NCBI GenBank assembly: GCA_947452675.1
Contig: CANGDL010000002.1
Span: 62,001-126,000, forward strand
DNA: 64,000 nucleotides
From: Microbacteriaceae bacterium
Lineage (GTDB): Bacteria; Actinomycetota; Actinomycetes; Actinomycetales; Microbacteriaceae
Direction of reading: 5' to 3'
Numbering within the stretch: position 1 is the first letter of the stretch; each line of letters starts with the position of its first letter. Positions 16,756-26,010 of the stretch are shown piece after piece. A program made the position numbers and the translations under genes. Below the pieces are notes generated by a model. That model was not told the origin of the DNA. It saw only the letters and a program-made list of their open reading frames with translations, and searched no databases.

Positions 16756-17667
16756 GTGGACCTTCAAAAAATCATCTTGTATTACGGCTTCGCTCCGGTC
16801 GCTGACCCGGTTGCGCTGAAGCTTTGGCAGAAGACTCTTTGCGAGTCTCTAGGCCTGAAGGGTCGCATCATCGTCTCTGAGCACGGCATCAATGGAACCC
16901 TCGGCGGCGACATGATGGCTCTGAAAAAGTATGTCCGTCAGACTCGCGAGTATCCGGGCTTTGGCAAGATCGACTTCAAGTGGTCGGATGGCACCGGAAA
17001 TGACTTCCCACGCCTGTCGGTCAAGAACCGCCCGGAACTTGTTGCCTTCAAAGCCCCGGATGAGGTCAAGGTTGACAAATCGGGCGTTACCAACGGTGGA
17101 AAGCACCTGAAGCCTGCTCAGGTGAACAAGCTGGTTGAAGAGCGTGGCGACGAGGTCGTCTTCTTCGATGGCCGCAACGCATTCGAGGCCAAGATTGGCA
17201 AGTTCAAGAACGCTATTGTGCCTGATGTTGAAACCTCGCACGACTTTATTGCCGAACTTGAGTCGGGCAAGTATGACCACATCAAAGACAAGCCAATCGT
17301 CACCTATTGCACCGGTGGAATCCGTTGCGAGATTTTGTCTGCGGTAATGATCAAGCGTGGCTTCAAAGAGGTCTACCAAATTGATGGCGGCATCGTTCGC
17401 TATGGAGAAACCTTCAAGGACAAGGGCCTCTGGGAGGGCTCGCTATACATCTTTGATGACCGCATGGTTCAGGACTTCAGCGATGAGGCAGTAGTCATTG
17501 GCGAGTGTGAAAACTGTGGTGGCGCAACCAACTCGTTCCGCAACTGTGCAAACGTTGGCTGTAAGGACCTGGTTTTGCTTTGCGACACCTGCTACGCCGA
17601 CCCGAGCCACTCTGAGCACAAGCCGACCCACACCCGCGGCAAGCGTCACGCTGATCAGGTTGGCTAG
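16756..17667 (+). CDS. trhO: tRNA uridine(34) hydroxylase, rhodanese-like (TrhO/YceA)
   Basis: A 303-residue protein of the TrhO/UPF0176 family, which hydroxylates uridine 34 of certain tRNAs using oxygen. The N-terminal acylphosphatase-like part has [13 protein letters not shown]; the central rhodanese domain carries the active Cys in YCTGGIRCE (about residue 185) and the [13 protein letters not shown] signature; the C-terminal part has Cys pairs ([29 protein letters not shown]) likely to bind zinc. The GTG start is supported by a TAGAAT box six bases upstream. Normal length for the family. Confidence 0.9.
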   Translation: MDLQKIILYYGFAPVADPVALKLWQKTLCESLGLKGRIIVSEHGINGTLGGDMMALKKYVRQTREYPGFGKIDFKWSDGTGNDFPRLSVKNRPELVAFKAPDEVKVDKSGVTNGGKHLKPAQVNKLVEERGDEVVFFDGRNAFEAKIGKFKNAIVPDVETSHDFIAELESGKYDHIKDKPIVTYCTGGIRCEILSAVMIKRGFKEVYQIDGGIVRYGETFKDKGLWEGSLYIFDDRMVQDFSDEAVVIGECENCGGATNSFRNCANVGCKDLVLLCDTCYADPSHSEHKPTHTRGKRHADQVG

Positions 17668-17735
17668 GGTTTTCCCTAGTTTTCCGACACGCTTTCGCGT
17701 TTTGGCTGGGGGTAACCCTTATTTTTGGACCGGTC

Positions 17736-17741
17736 TAATAT
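17736..17741 (+). promoter_or_regulatory. Putative -10 box (TAATAT) for the large secreted protein
   Basis: TAATAT sits 22 bases before the ATG at 17764, leaving a short leader with AAGG about 12 bases before the start codon. No strong -35 seen. Confidence 0.35.
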
Positions 17742-17763
17742 CCGGACAAGGTTGTCTAGTCTG

Positions 17764-19740
17764 ATGACTAGTTCAAACACATTCAAAAAATTCATCTCGA
17801 TCGGCGCGGCCGCGCTGCTCGCAATTGGCGGCTCGGCATTGCCGGCACAAGCAACCAACACCAACCCTCTAAATGTTACAGTCAGCTCGACTTACGCACC
17901 TTCAAGCGGTCAGACCGCTCGCGTTGGCAACTCATTGACCAACCTTGGAGTCAGCACTTTCACCCCTGCCTTCAACGGTTCCGGCGTTCAGTTGTCTAAC
18001 CTAACCTTCGACGTCGTTTGGTTTGCCTGTGACACAGCTAAGTCAACAATCGCAACTGACACCACAGATGGAACGACACCTTCAGGAACGTTCCGCACCG
18101 ACTGTCATGTAATCACCGTAGGTGCTCCGACAAACTCCTCCTATGTAATTGATCAGACCTACCTAGGCAAGTACATCGGCGTTTGGACCAAGGCGACCGA
18201 CTCAGTTTCTGGTGGCTGGGCCGCTTTCTCGAGTGCAACCACTGGGGCCGTTCAGGCCGCACTACCGACCGCGACGACCCACGCGAGCATTGCAACCACA
18301 ACAGGAACCGCCAACCAAGTTGGAGCCACAATCACAGCAACTGACACTGTCTGGACAAGCGGTTCGGGTTCTGGCAAATGGTATGTCTGCACTAATGGAG
18401 GAGCCCCCTCGGTGTTCGTTCCGATGGATTGCAACGCCCTTCAAGTTTCCAGCTCTGACACCTCTGCTGTAACGACTGCCACTTACACAATTCCTTCAAT
18501 TTTTTACTGTGGTCAGGTTTGTACCGTCGCCGGAGTTAGCTCAACCGGTCGCTACCTACGGTGGGGCTCGGTTAACCAGACAGTTCCTGACCTGTCTGGA
18601 ACCTACGGTCCTATCACTTCCACCCCAAGCGGCGGAGGCGGCGGCGGAGGCGGAGGCGGAGCCCCGTCATCCGGAACTCTTACGGCGGCACCCTCGACCC
18701 CGGTTATTACCAACGGCGTCGCGACCGTGACCCAGGGCACTTGGTCTGGTTCAGTTAGCTTGACCCGCGGTTGGAAGCTTTGCTCAACGGCAAGCACCGC
18801 AGCTACAGGTAGCTACTTCGCGAGCCCTCCTCAATTCTCGCCAAGTACTTGCAAATACTTCATCGCTAACCCGATTACAAGCGCGACCTACGGCAGCAGC
18901 GACATTATCCAAAGCAACCCTCTAACCGTTCCAGCGACCGTGAACTTGGTCACAAACTGCGTTTCAAGTGGTGGTTCGAGCCTTTGCACCACAACTTCGA
19001 CCTCTACGACGGGCATGTACCTCGCTTGGTATGAGTTCGACAATGGAGTTTGGGCTATCTCTGCCGCAGTTGACACAGCCGGAACTGTTTCAAACCAAAA
19101 CAACCAGCAGCAAAATAATCAGCAGCAGAACAGCCAACAGCAACAGAGCGCACCAGAGGCTCCAACCTGGCAAGCCCCAATCGTCAACCAGGTGCCAAAC
19201 CTGAGCAAGGCGGTCACTACTGCCGGCGGTCAGATCACTCTTAAGGACGACAGCTTCACGGGACTAAAGTCGGTAACCGTTGGTGGCAAACCGGTTAGCG
19301 TCACAGTCGGCGCTAACGGTTCGGTCATCATCCCTGTTCCTGCAGGTCAGACCGGCGCAGCCGACCTCACGCTGACATTCGACACCGGAACTATCACCAT
19401 CATCGACGGCATCAAGTATGTTGCCCCTGTTGATGTTGCTGCAGTTCCAATTCGAGACATCGCGGTGGCAGCTGGCTCGACCAAGGTGACCACTGCCCTT
19501 GCCGACCAGATTCGACAGGCTGCATTTGCCAACATGACGAACAACTCGATTCAGTGTGTTGCCTATGCGGCAAATGGGTCAGCGTCTGCAAAGGCAGCAG
19601 CTGCGGCGACCGCCACTCAGGCCTGTGCGCTTGCAGTGAAGGCTAACCCTGGTCTTCAGGTAACCGCGGTCAACGTTGTCGTCAACAAGGCCAAGGCTCG
19701 CAAGACCGGTGTGGGCATCAAGGTCTATAAGCAAAACTAA
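17764..19740 (+). CDS. Large secreted protein with Trp/Cys repeat domains and linkers
   Basis: A 658-residue exported protein with signal peptide TFKKFISIGAAALLAIGGSALPAQA (cut after ALPAQA). I start at ATG 17764 rather than 17725 because the signal peptide begins there. It contains about three related beta-type modules, each with a W-x(0-2)-[AV]-C opening (WFAC, WYVC, WKLC) and a second Cys, then a poly-Gly run, a fourth partial module, an Asn/Gln-rich linker, an IPT/TIG-like module (VTVGGKPVSVTVGANGSVIIPVPAGQTG) and an Ala-rich C-terminal part with two Cys that resembles the ends of other actinobacterial surface proteins. No sortase motif or C-terminal anchor. Function unknown; probably surface or matrix. 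Confidence 0.72.
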   Translation: MTSSNTFKKFISIGAAALLAIGGSALPAQATNTNPLNVTVSSTYAPSSGQTARVGNSLTNLGVSTFTPAFNGSGVQLSNLTFDVVWFACDTAKSTIATDTTDGTTPSGTFRTDCHVITVGAPTNSSYVIDQTYLGKYIGVWTKATDSVSGGWAAFSSATTGAVQAALPTATTHASIATTTGTANQVGATITATDTVWTSGSGSGKWYVCTNGGAPSVFVPMDCNALQVSSSDTSAVTTATYTIPSIFYCGQVCTVAGVSSTGRYLRWGSVNQTVPDLSGTYGPITSTPSGGGGGGGGGGAPSSGTLTAAPSTPVITNGVATVTQGTWSGSVSLTRGWKLCSTASTAATGSYFASPPQFSPSTCKYFIANPITSATYGSSDIIQSNPLTVPATVNLVTNCVSSGGSSLCTTTSTSTTGMYLAWYEFDNGVWAISAAVDTAGTVSNQNNQQQNNQQQNSQQQQSAPEAPTWQAPIVNQVPNLSKAVTTAGGQITLKDDSFTGLKSVTVGGKPVSVTVGANGSVIIPVPAGQTGAADLTLTFDTGTITIIDGIKYVAPVDVAAVPIRDIAVAAGSTKVTTALADQIRQAAFANMTNNSIQCVAYAANGSASAKAAAAATATQACALAVKANPGLQVTAVNVVVNKAKARKTGVGIKVYKQN

Positions 19741-19753
19741 TCAAATAAAAAAC

Positions 19754-19783
19754 TCCCTCCCGGTGACTCAATTCCGGGAGGGA
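19754..19783. terminator. Bidirectional rho-independent terminator
   Basis: Perfect 10-bp stem TCCCTCCCGG / CCGGGAGGGA with a 10-base loop, followed by CTTTTTCTTT on the plus strand and, on the minus strand, by a run of T from the AATAAAAAA on its left. It separates the convergent genes ending at 19740 and 19814. Confidence 0.92.
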
Positions 19784-19813
19784 CTTTTTCTTTAACAAAA
19801 CGGCATAGAGAGA

Positions 19814-20545
19814 CTAGCCGTTGGTCGGTGCTGGGGTTGCGGTGGTTGAAGGAGCCCAACCTGCGCCACCCTTTGGTCCGTCACCATCGTTATCACCGTG
19901 ACCGTGCCCGCCCTTGGTGCCGTGGCCAAAACCAGGCCCAAATGCAGGGCCGCCAGCAGGTCCATCAAAGGCCGGGGCCTTGAGTGTTGCGTCATAGGCG
20001 GTGGTTAGGGGGCCGTTCGCGGTTGCGGTTGCAGCGCCAGCTGAGTCAACAACAATCGTCACAAGCACTGGGGAGGTGCCGGTCTTCGAGTTGTAGACGG
20101 CCACGTTGTAGGTGCCCGCTGTCTTTGGGGTCATGAAACCTAGGGTTCCGGTTACTGTGCCATTGGCCAGGGTGGTTGCCTCAAAGTGGGCCGGGTGACC
20201 GCCTGTTGTTGGCTGAGTGGTTGGCGCTGTGCCGGTGTAGTCATAGGCGACAAACAAACCAGCGTGTTCAGCGGCCTCGACATCGGTGACAGTTGATGGC
20301 ACGCCTGTGATGGTTGCGGCCAGAGTTGACTCGACGCCATTGAAACGCGGGGCTCCCTTGTGCTCACCACGAGCACCAGGGGCTCCGAAGGTTGGCGCGG
20401 CTGGCGTGGTGCCGGTAGAACTTGCTGACGCCGCCCTAAACGAGTTGTACTTTACTGAGGCAAAAGATGGGGCAGCGAAAGCTGCGCCGGCAAGAACAAC
20501 TGCGCCGGCTGCGACTGCAGTCAGTTTTAGTGTTTTCTTTTCCAT
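19814..20545 (-). CDS. Secreted protein, Ala/Gly-rich with a Gly/His/Asp-rich tail
   Basis: A 243-residue exported protein that I do not recognise. The signal peptide is KKTLKLTAVAAGAVVLAGAAFAAPSFA. The body is rich in Ala, Thr and Pro and holds a beta-type module (GTYNVAVYNSKTGTSPVLVTIVVDSAGAATATANGP). The C-terminal 50 residues are Gly/His/Asp-rich (FGHGTKGGHGHGDNDGDG) and could bind metal ions. AAAGGA six bases before the ATG sets the start. It shares a bidirectional terminator with the large secreted protein convergent to it, so both are cell-surface genes placed tail to tail. Confidence 0.7.
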   Translation of the reverse strand: MEKKTLKLTAVAAGAVVLAGAAFAAPSFASVKYNSFRAASASSTGTTPAAPTFGAPGARGEHKGAPRFNGVESTLAATITGVPSTVTDVEAAEHAGLFVAYDYTGTAPTTQPTTGGHPAHFEATTLANGTVTGTLGFMTPKTAGTYNVAVYNSKTGTSPVLVTIVVDSAGAATATANGPLTTAYDATLKAPAFDGPAGGPAFGPGFGHGTKGGHGHGDNDGDGPKGGAGWAPSTTATPAPTNG

Positions 20546-20736
20546 GATGGTTCCTTTCGTTGGATTGCGGATCCATGAACGAATCTAGGCAACTCGAAAA
20601 CCAGAAGCTTTGAATTTCAGGATGCTGTGAGTGTCTTGGCAGGTGACTCTCAGGTAGGCCCGACAAGGCTGCCCAGCTAACCCCGGTTGTCAGAATGCCC
20701 CGATAAACTAGGGCGAGGCAACAGGAAAAGGACAAA

Positions 20737-21411
20737 TTGGGCTTTCTAGAGAACTTTGAGAAGGGCTTGGAGCGCGTGGTCAATGGCGCTTTCAGCAAGA
20801 CCTTCAAATCTGAGATTCAGCCTGTCGAAATTGCGGCCGCAATCCGTGCCGAAATGGACTCAAAAGCGAGCATTCTAAGCCGCGACCGCATCCTGGCACC
20901 AAACACTTTCAGCGTGAGTTTGGCGACCCCCGACTTCAAACGCATGGCAACTCTCGGCGAATCACTCATCAACGAATTAACTGAGCTGACCACGCGCCAC
21001 GCCTTGAAACAGGGCTTCCAATTTGGTGCCGCACTCGCGATCAAACTCGTCGAGGATGAGACCATGAACATGGGTCAAGTCAATGTCCGCTCGGCAAGCC
21101 AAAACACTCAGGTTGAGTGGATGCCGACCCTTGATGTTGCTGGCAAGCGCTTCTTGCTGAATAAATCACACACTTCAGTTGGGCGCGATGCCAGCGCCGA
21201 CATTCAAATCGATGACAACGGCCTTAGCCGAAAGCACTTTGAAATTATCTGGGATGGAAAAAACGCAGCCGTTCGAGACTTGCGCAGCACAAACGGAACT
21301 TCGGTCAACGGCAAAAAGATTGATGAAGTTGCAGTCGCCGACAACACCTTGATTCAAGCTGGTCGCAGTGACTTCACCTTCAGAGTGATTGCGAGAACCA
21401 TCAGTGAGTGA
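20737..21411 (+). CDS. fhaA: FHA-domain protein FhaA (DUF3662 + FHA)
   Basis: A 224-residue protein. The N-terminal GFLENFEKGLERVVNGAFSKTFKSEIQPVEIAAAIRAEMDSKA is the DUF3662 domain (about residues 1-115), joined to a C-terminal FHA domain with the phosphothreonine-binding loops VGRDASADIQIDDNGLSRKHFEI and LRSTNGTSVNG. In mycobacteria FhaA binds phosphorylated MviN and links PknB signalling to peptidoglycan synthesis. The TTG start is set by AAAAGGAC four bases upstream. It opens a seven-gene block of phospho-signalling and cell-wall genes with very short gaps or overlaps. Confidence 0.94.
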   Translation: MGFLENFEKGLERVVNGAFSKTFKSEIQPVEIAAAIRAEMDSKASILSRDRILAPNTFSVSLATPDFKRMATLGESLINELTELTTRHALKQGFQFGAALAIKLVEDETMNMGQVNVRSASQNTQVEWMPTLDVAGKRFLLNKSHTSVGRDASADIQIDDNGLSRKHFEIIWDGKNAAVRDLRSTNGTSVNGKKIDEVAVADNTLIQAGRSDFTFRVIARTISE

Positions 21412-21913
21412 GTTAGCGCTATTCATCGTTCGACTCGGCTTCGTGGCTGTTCTCTGGATCTTCGTCTTCAGCATCATCTCGGTTATTCGAGCTGACTTAT
21501 TCGGGCAAAAAGTGGTTAGTCGTGTTGCCGCTGCCAATGCGCCAGAGGTTATCTCGACTCCAGTTGGAAACTCCGCGCCTTTCGCCGGTTCGTCACCGCT
21601 GGTAAGCGAACCAACGGGCAGCAGTGCAGTAAAGCTGGTAATCATCGAGGGCGATAAAACTGGTCAACTGGTTCGGCTTGAACGTCGCGAGATCACCATT
21701 GGTCGCAGCCCCGACTCAGACCTGATTGTCGATGACGAATATGCCTCAACCCATCACGCAAAGTTGATCCTGATCAACAATGACTGGCTGATTCAAGATT
21801 TGAACTCAACCAATGGAACCTACCTAGATGGCAGCCGTGTTGGCACCCCGGCAGTGGTCAAACTAAACACGCCGGTTCGAGTCGGTAAGACCGTTTTCGA
21901 GCTGCGAAGTTAG
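21404..21913 (+). CDS. fhaB: FHA-domain membrane protein FhaB (FipA)
   Basis: A 169-residue protein with an N-terminal membrane helix (ELALFIVRLGFVAVLWIFVFSIISVI) and a C-terminal FHA domain: ITIGRSPDSDLIVDDEYASTHHAKL and LNSTNGTYLDG. The ORF track starts at 21389, but GTG 21404 gives the canonical MSELxLxxxRLGF start of FhaB and overlaps the end of fhaA by 8 bp. It docks partners phosphorylated by the Ser/Thr kinases encoded downstream and takes part in cell division and growth in other actinobacteria. Confidence 0.93.
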   Translation: MSELALFIVRLGFVAVLWIFVFSIISVIRADLFGQKVVSRVAAANAPEVISTPVGNSAPFAGSSPLVSEPTGSSAVKLVIIEGDKTGQLVRLERREITIGRSPDSDLIVDDEYASTHHAKLILINNDWLIQDLNSTNGTYLDGSRVGTPAVVKLNTPVRVGKTVFELRS

Positions 21914-21920
21914 CCAAGAC

Positions 21921-23180
21921 ATGGCAATCAAGACCATCAGCTATGCGGCTTCAGACATTGGTCGCGTGCGTTCGAGCAACCAAGATTCTGGCTACGCCGG
22001 CTATAACTTGTTCTTCGTTGCCGACGGCATGGGCGGGCACGCAGGGGGAGACATCGCCTCTGCCCTAGTGGCTCAGCGGGTCGCCCAGGCCGATGCAATA
22101 TATGACTCGGCCGAAAAGGCCGGCGAGATTCTAAAAGACACCATTTGGCAGGCAAACCACGTTCTGCGCGATGCCTGCCAAGAACACCCAGAGCTTTCTG
22201 GCATGGGAACAACGTTCTCAGGGATGATCTTGGTCGGCGATAAGGCAACCATTGCCCACATCGGAGATTCAAGAATCTATCGCGCGCGAAATGGCGAGGT
22301 AAAACAAATCACCTCCGACCACACGTTCGTTCAGCGTTTGGTTGAAACCGGTCGAATAACAGCAGAAGAAGCCCTGGTCCACCCGCGTCGAAGTGTGCTC
22401 ATGCGCGTGCTCGGCGACATGGAAGAGTTTCCGGAGATCGACATCGAAACCTACGATGTGTTGCCAGGCGATCGTTGGATGATGTGCTCGGATGGCCTAT
22501 GCGGCGTAGTTCCAGACAGCGTCATGGATCGCCTAATGCTTTCCAAAATCGACTCGGATGAAGCAACCGAATTATTGGTAGGCGAAGCCCTCGAATTTGG
22601 TGCCCCGGACAACGTCACCGTGGTTGTTGTCGACATCGTCGGCCCACGCACTCAAACGGAATTCATTCCTTCGGCTCGATTCGTAGGTTCTGGCGCTAAC
22701 GATGTGGTCATCGATGACCGCAAGGGTCGACGAATCCTTAAGATCCTCAACCCGCTCAACCTGCCAGATATCATTCTTCGACGCACCGAAGACCCGACCG
22801 ACTATGTGCCAGAGTCTGACGAATATCTAGAGAAGATTCTGCGAGAAACCCGCACCACCATTCGCTGGCGTTATGTTCGTCAACTGGCCACGGTAATCCT
22901 TATAACTGCGGCAATTGCTGCCGGGGTGATCGGCATTTACAACTGGAGTCAAGATCGCTATTACGTGGCTGACCACGGTGGCTACGTGACTATCTACAAG
23001 GGCATCAAGGAATCACTGGGCCCGTTGAAGTTCTCGGTTGTCTATAAGACCACGGGTCTTTCGATTGCCGAACTTCCCGAATACCAGCGCTACCTGGTTT
23101 CACGTTCGATCACAGCCACCGACCTCAAGGACGCTCAGCGCATCCTCGGTGAACTGACCAAAATGGTGGTGAAAAAATGA
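21921..23180 (+). CDS. pstP: PP2C-family Ser/Thr phosphatase PstP
   Basis: A 419-residue membrane-anchored phosphatase. Metal-binding motifs are VRSSNQDSGYAG, FVADGMGGHAGGD and GDSRIYRARNGEV, with SDGLCGVV and GAPDNVTVVVVD further on (domain about residues 5-240). A single membrane helix (LATVILITAAIAAGVIGIYNW) lies near residue 320, leaving a short outer tail of about 80 residues. It reverses phosphorylation by PknA and PknB encoded downstream. Its stop overlaps the rodA ATG by 4 bp. Confidence 0.95.
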   Translation: MAIKTISYAASDIGRVRSSNQDSGYAGYNLFFVADGMGGHAGGDIASALVAQRVAQADAIYDSAEKAGEILKDTIWQANHVLRDACQEHPELSGMGTTFSGMILVGDKATIAHIGDSRIYRARNGEVKQITSDHTFVQRLVETGRITAEEALVHPRRSVLMRVLGDMEEFPEIDIETYDVLPGDRWMMCSDGLCGVVPDSVMDRLMLSKIDSDEATELLVGEALEFGAPDNVTVVVVDIVGPRTQTEFIPSARFVGSGANDVVIDDRKGRRILKILNPLNLPDIILRRTEDPTDYVPESDEYLEKILRETRTTIRWRYVRQLATVILITAAIAAGVIGIYNWSQDRYYVADHGGYVTIYKGIKESLGPLKFSVVYKTTGLSIAELPEYQRYLVSRSITATDLKDAQRILGELTKMVVKK

Positions 23181-24562
23181 CCTTCACCAACCTGACCGAT
23201 GCCATTAACATCCCCAAAATTATTCGGGTTATTCCTCGCAATCGAAACATTGAAGCGTGGTTGTTAGCATTCGCGCTTGGGCTTTTCGCATTTGAGCTAG
23301 CTCAGATTCAACTCTCGGTGCTGCAGGTGTTGTGTGCCGATTTCTGGCTCTACTTCGTGCCATTCACTTTGGCGGTGCTTGCCATTCACTTTGTTCTGCG
23401 CATCCGCGCGAGCGAGGCTGACTCACTGATCCTGCCGATTGGCGTGGTGCTAAACGGGCTTGGAATCGCCGAGATCTATCGCCTCGATCTCCACACGGTT
23501 GCGGTGAAGGGAACGGAGCTTTTCGCTGGCAAGCAGATTGCTTGGACCTGCATTGCGATTGCGGTCGCAGCCGTCGTGGTTATCTTTGTGCCAAGCCACT
23601 TATTCTTGCGCCGCTATGTCTACGTGTCGATGTTCGTCGGCGTTGGCCTATTGCTTTCACCAATGCTGCCGGTGATCGGTCGAAGCATTAACGGCGCTCG
23701 CCTCTGGATCGGCATTGGGCCTCTGACTTTCCAACCTGGTGAACTGGCCAAGATTGCACTAACCGTCTTCTTCGCGGGCTACCTGGTTACCCGACGCGAC
23801 TCCCTGGCAATCGTCGGACGCAAAATTTTTGGCGTGCGCATTCCGAGAGCGCGTGAACTCGGCCCGATCATCTCCATCTGGGTTGCCAGCCTCTTAGTCC
23901 TTGTGATGCAGCACGACCTCGGCACATCGCTACTTTATTTCGGTCTATTCATCGTGATGATTTATGTGGCCACCGGCAGATCCATCTATGTTGTTGTGGG
24001 CCTGACCATGTTCTTCTCTGGCGCGCTGGTTGCCAGCCGAGTCGCCGACTATGTAACTCGACGATTCGATGCCTGGCTCAACCCGTTTGACCAGTCTCAC
24101 TATGACGCTGTCGGTGGTAGCTATCAGCTGGTTCAGGGCATCTTTGGCTTGGCCCACGGCAACCTGTTGGGCGCCGGTCTAGGCGGTGGATTGCCACACC
24201 TTGTTCCACTTGCCGAGAGCGACTTCATCATCGCCTCGCTCGGTGAAGAACTCGGCTTGGTTGGCATGTTTGCCATCCTTGCGCTTTATCTATTGCTGGT
24301 TGCTCGCGGCGTCCGCATCGCGTTTATGCACAACGACGACTTCTCTAAACTTCTCGCCGTCGGCTTGTCATTCGTAATTGCCCTGCAGCTGTTCATCGTT
24401 ATGGGCGGCGTGACCCGCGTGGTTCCTTTGACTGGCCTAACCACTCCGTTGCTTGCGGCGGGCGGCTCATCCTTGATCGCTAACTGGATAATCATCGGCG
24501 TTCTTTTGCGAATTTCAGATTCCATGGGCAGCGGCCAACGTGTGATCGGGGCGGTGAACTAA
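23177..24562 (+). CDS. rodA: SEDS peptidoglycan glycosyltransferase RodA/FtsW
   Basis: A 461-residue polytopic membrane protein of the SEDS family that polymerises lipid II into glycan strands. Diagnostic segments are SINGARLWIGIGPLTFQPGELAKIAL, MQHDLGTSLLYFGLFIVMIYVATG, HYDAVGGSYQLVQGIFGLAHGNLLGAGLGGG with the following ESDFIIASLGEELGLVG, and the TGLTTPLLAAGGSSLIANW stretch. It is paired with the class B penicillin-binding protein PbpA that follows directly (ATGA-type overlap), the usual synthase-transpeptidase pair for wall elongation. Confidence 0.95.
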   Translation: MTFTNLTDAINIPKIIRVIPRNRNIEAWLLAFALGLFAFELAQIQLSVLQVLCADFWLYFVPFTLAVLAIHFVLRIRASEADSLILPIGVVLNGLGIAEIYRLDLHTVAVKGTELFAGKQIAWTCIAIAVAAVVVIFVPSHLFLRRYVYVSMFVGVGLLLSPMLPVIGRSINGARLWIGIGPLTFQPGELAKIALTVFFAGYLVTRRDSLAIVGRKIFGVRIPRARELGPIISIWVASLLVLVMQHDLGTSLLYFGLFIVMIYVATGRSIYVVVGLTMFFSGALVASRVADYVTRRFDAWLNPFDQSHYDAVGGSYQLVQGIFGLAHGNLLGAGLGGGLPHLVPLAESDFIIASLGEELGLVGMFAILALYLLLVARGVRIAFMHNDDFSKLLAVGLSFVIALQLFIVMGGVTRVVPLTGLTTPLLAAGGSSLIANWIIIGVLLRISDSMGSGQRVIGAVN

Positions 24563-26010
24563 TGAATAAAGAACTTCGCCGAGTCAGCCTTGTAATTTTC
24601 ATGATGTTCTTGACTCTCTTTATCGCGACAACTTCGATTCAGGTCATTTCGGCTGAAACCCTGTCACAGGATCAACGAAACGTGCGTTCTGTTTATGACA
24701 GTTACAAGAAGCAACGCGGTTCTCTTCTGATCAACGGCCAGCCGATTGCCTATTCAAAACCTTCTGATGACATCTACCACTACATCCGCACCTATTCGGA
24801 TCCGATGTACTCGGGTGTGACCGGCTTTTTCTCCAACTACCAGGGCGCCACAGGCTTAGAGTCTGCGATGAATTCATACCTAACCGGTCAGAACTCGGCA
24901 CAATTTTTCGAGCAGATTAGCGCGTTGTTCTCTGGGAATCCAGTTACCGGCGCTTCGGTCGAACTCACCATTGATCCAGCCGTGCAAAAGGCTGCCTGGG
25001 ATGGCCTTGGCAACTTGACCGGCGCGGTGGTTGCGATTGAACCAAAGACCGGCAACATTCTTGCCCTGGTTTCCAAGCCTGGCTTTGACGCCAACCTTCT
25101 TGCCGTGCACGATGGTGTGCTTTCGACCAAGAATTACAGCGCTCTTTTGAACGCAAAGAGCGAGCCGCTTAAGAATCGTGCAACCACGGAGCTTTATGCC
25201 CCTGGTTCGGTATTCAAAATCCTGGTTGCTACCGCGGCAATTGAAAGCGGAAAGTACACCCCAGAAAGCACCTTGCCTAACCCTGTTAAGTTCAAGCTTC
25301 CGGGCACCAATGTTTATGTTCAAAATTCGGGCGAGGGCAAATGCGGTGGCAAGGCCACCGTTTCAATCGCCGATGCTCTTCGCTTCTCTTGCAACGTGCC
25401 GATGGCCCAGCTTGGCATTCTGCTTGGCCAGGATGCGATTCGCGCGCAGGCCGAAAAGTTTGGCTTTGGAAAATCGATCAAGGTCCCGCTGGCAATCACT
25501 CCAAGCGTTTACCCATCGAACATGGATGATGCTCAGACCGGCCTCTCGGCATTCGGTCAGTTTGACGATCGCGTCACGGTGATGCAGGTTGCCATGATGT
25601 CGGCAGCGGTTGCCAATGGTGGTCTCGTGATGAAGCCAAACCTGGTTAGAACTGTGCTTTCTTCAAACTTGGCCGCGCTCACCACCCCTTCTCCATCCGA
25701 ACTTGGGTCGGCGATGAGCTCGGCCACCGCCGCCAAGGTTCGAGACATGATGATAGGTGCGGTTGCCCGGGGTGTCAGTTCGAACGGCCAGATCAAGGGA
25801 GTGTCTGTGGCTGGTAAAACCGGTACTGCACAGAACGGCCAGGGCGAGCCTTACACTCTCTGGTTCACAGGCTTCGCTCCAGCCGATAACCCTCAGGTTG
25901 CCGTGGCGGTCGTAGTCGCTGATGGCGGCGGCATGGGTCAGGCAGGTCGAGGCAACTCGCTAGCTGCCCCGATTGCCAAGAAGGTCATGGAGGCGGTGTT
26001 GCACAAATGA
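24562..26010 (+). CDS. pbpA: Class B penicillin-binding protein PbpA
   Basis: A 482-residue transpeptidase with one N-terminal membrane helix ([20 protein letters not shown]) and a periplasmic-side catalytic domain. The active-site Ser is in YAPGSVFKI (about residue 216), the second motif is FSCN (SxN) and the third is AGKTGTAQN. It cross-links the wall made by RodA. The shorter dimerisation region and the [13 protein letters not shown] opening are typical of actinobacterial PbpA. Stop and the next start overlap by 4 bp. Confidence 0.95.
   Translation: MNKELRRVSLVIFMMFLTLFIATTSIQVISAETLSQDQRNVRSVYDSYKKQRGSLLINGQPIAYSKPSDDIYHYIRTYSDPMYSGVTGFFSNYQGATGLESAMNSYLTGQNSAQFFEQISALFSGNPVTGASVELTIDPAVQKAAWDGLGNLTGAVVAIEPKTGNILALVSKPGFDANLLAVHDGVLSTKNYSALLNAKSEPLKNRATTELYAPGSVFKILVATAAIESGKYTPESTLPNPVKFKLPGTNVYVQNSGEGKCGGKATVSIADALRFSCNVPMAQLGILLGQDAIRAQAEKFGFGKSIKVPLAITPSVYPSNMDDAQTGLSAFGQFDDRVTVMQVAMMSAAVANGGLVMKPNLVRTVLSSNLAALTTPSPSELGSAMSSATAAKVRDMMIGAVARGVSSNGQIKGVSVAGKTGTAQNGQGEPYTLWFTGFAPADNPQVAVAVVVADGGGMGQAGRGNSLAAPIAKKVMEAVLHK

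Noticed and set aside
16849-17379. 176-residue minus-strand ORF opposite trhO
   Set aside because: Shadow frame of TrhO; no ribosome site and no recognisable domain.
18603-18797. Poly-Pro ORF on the minus strand
   Set aside because: It is the complement of the poly-Gly codons of the secreted protein, not a gene.
24880-25323. 147-residue minus-strand ORF opposite pbpA
   Set aside because: Antisense frame within the penicillin-binding protein gene; nothing supports its translation.
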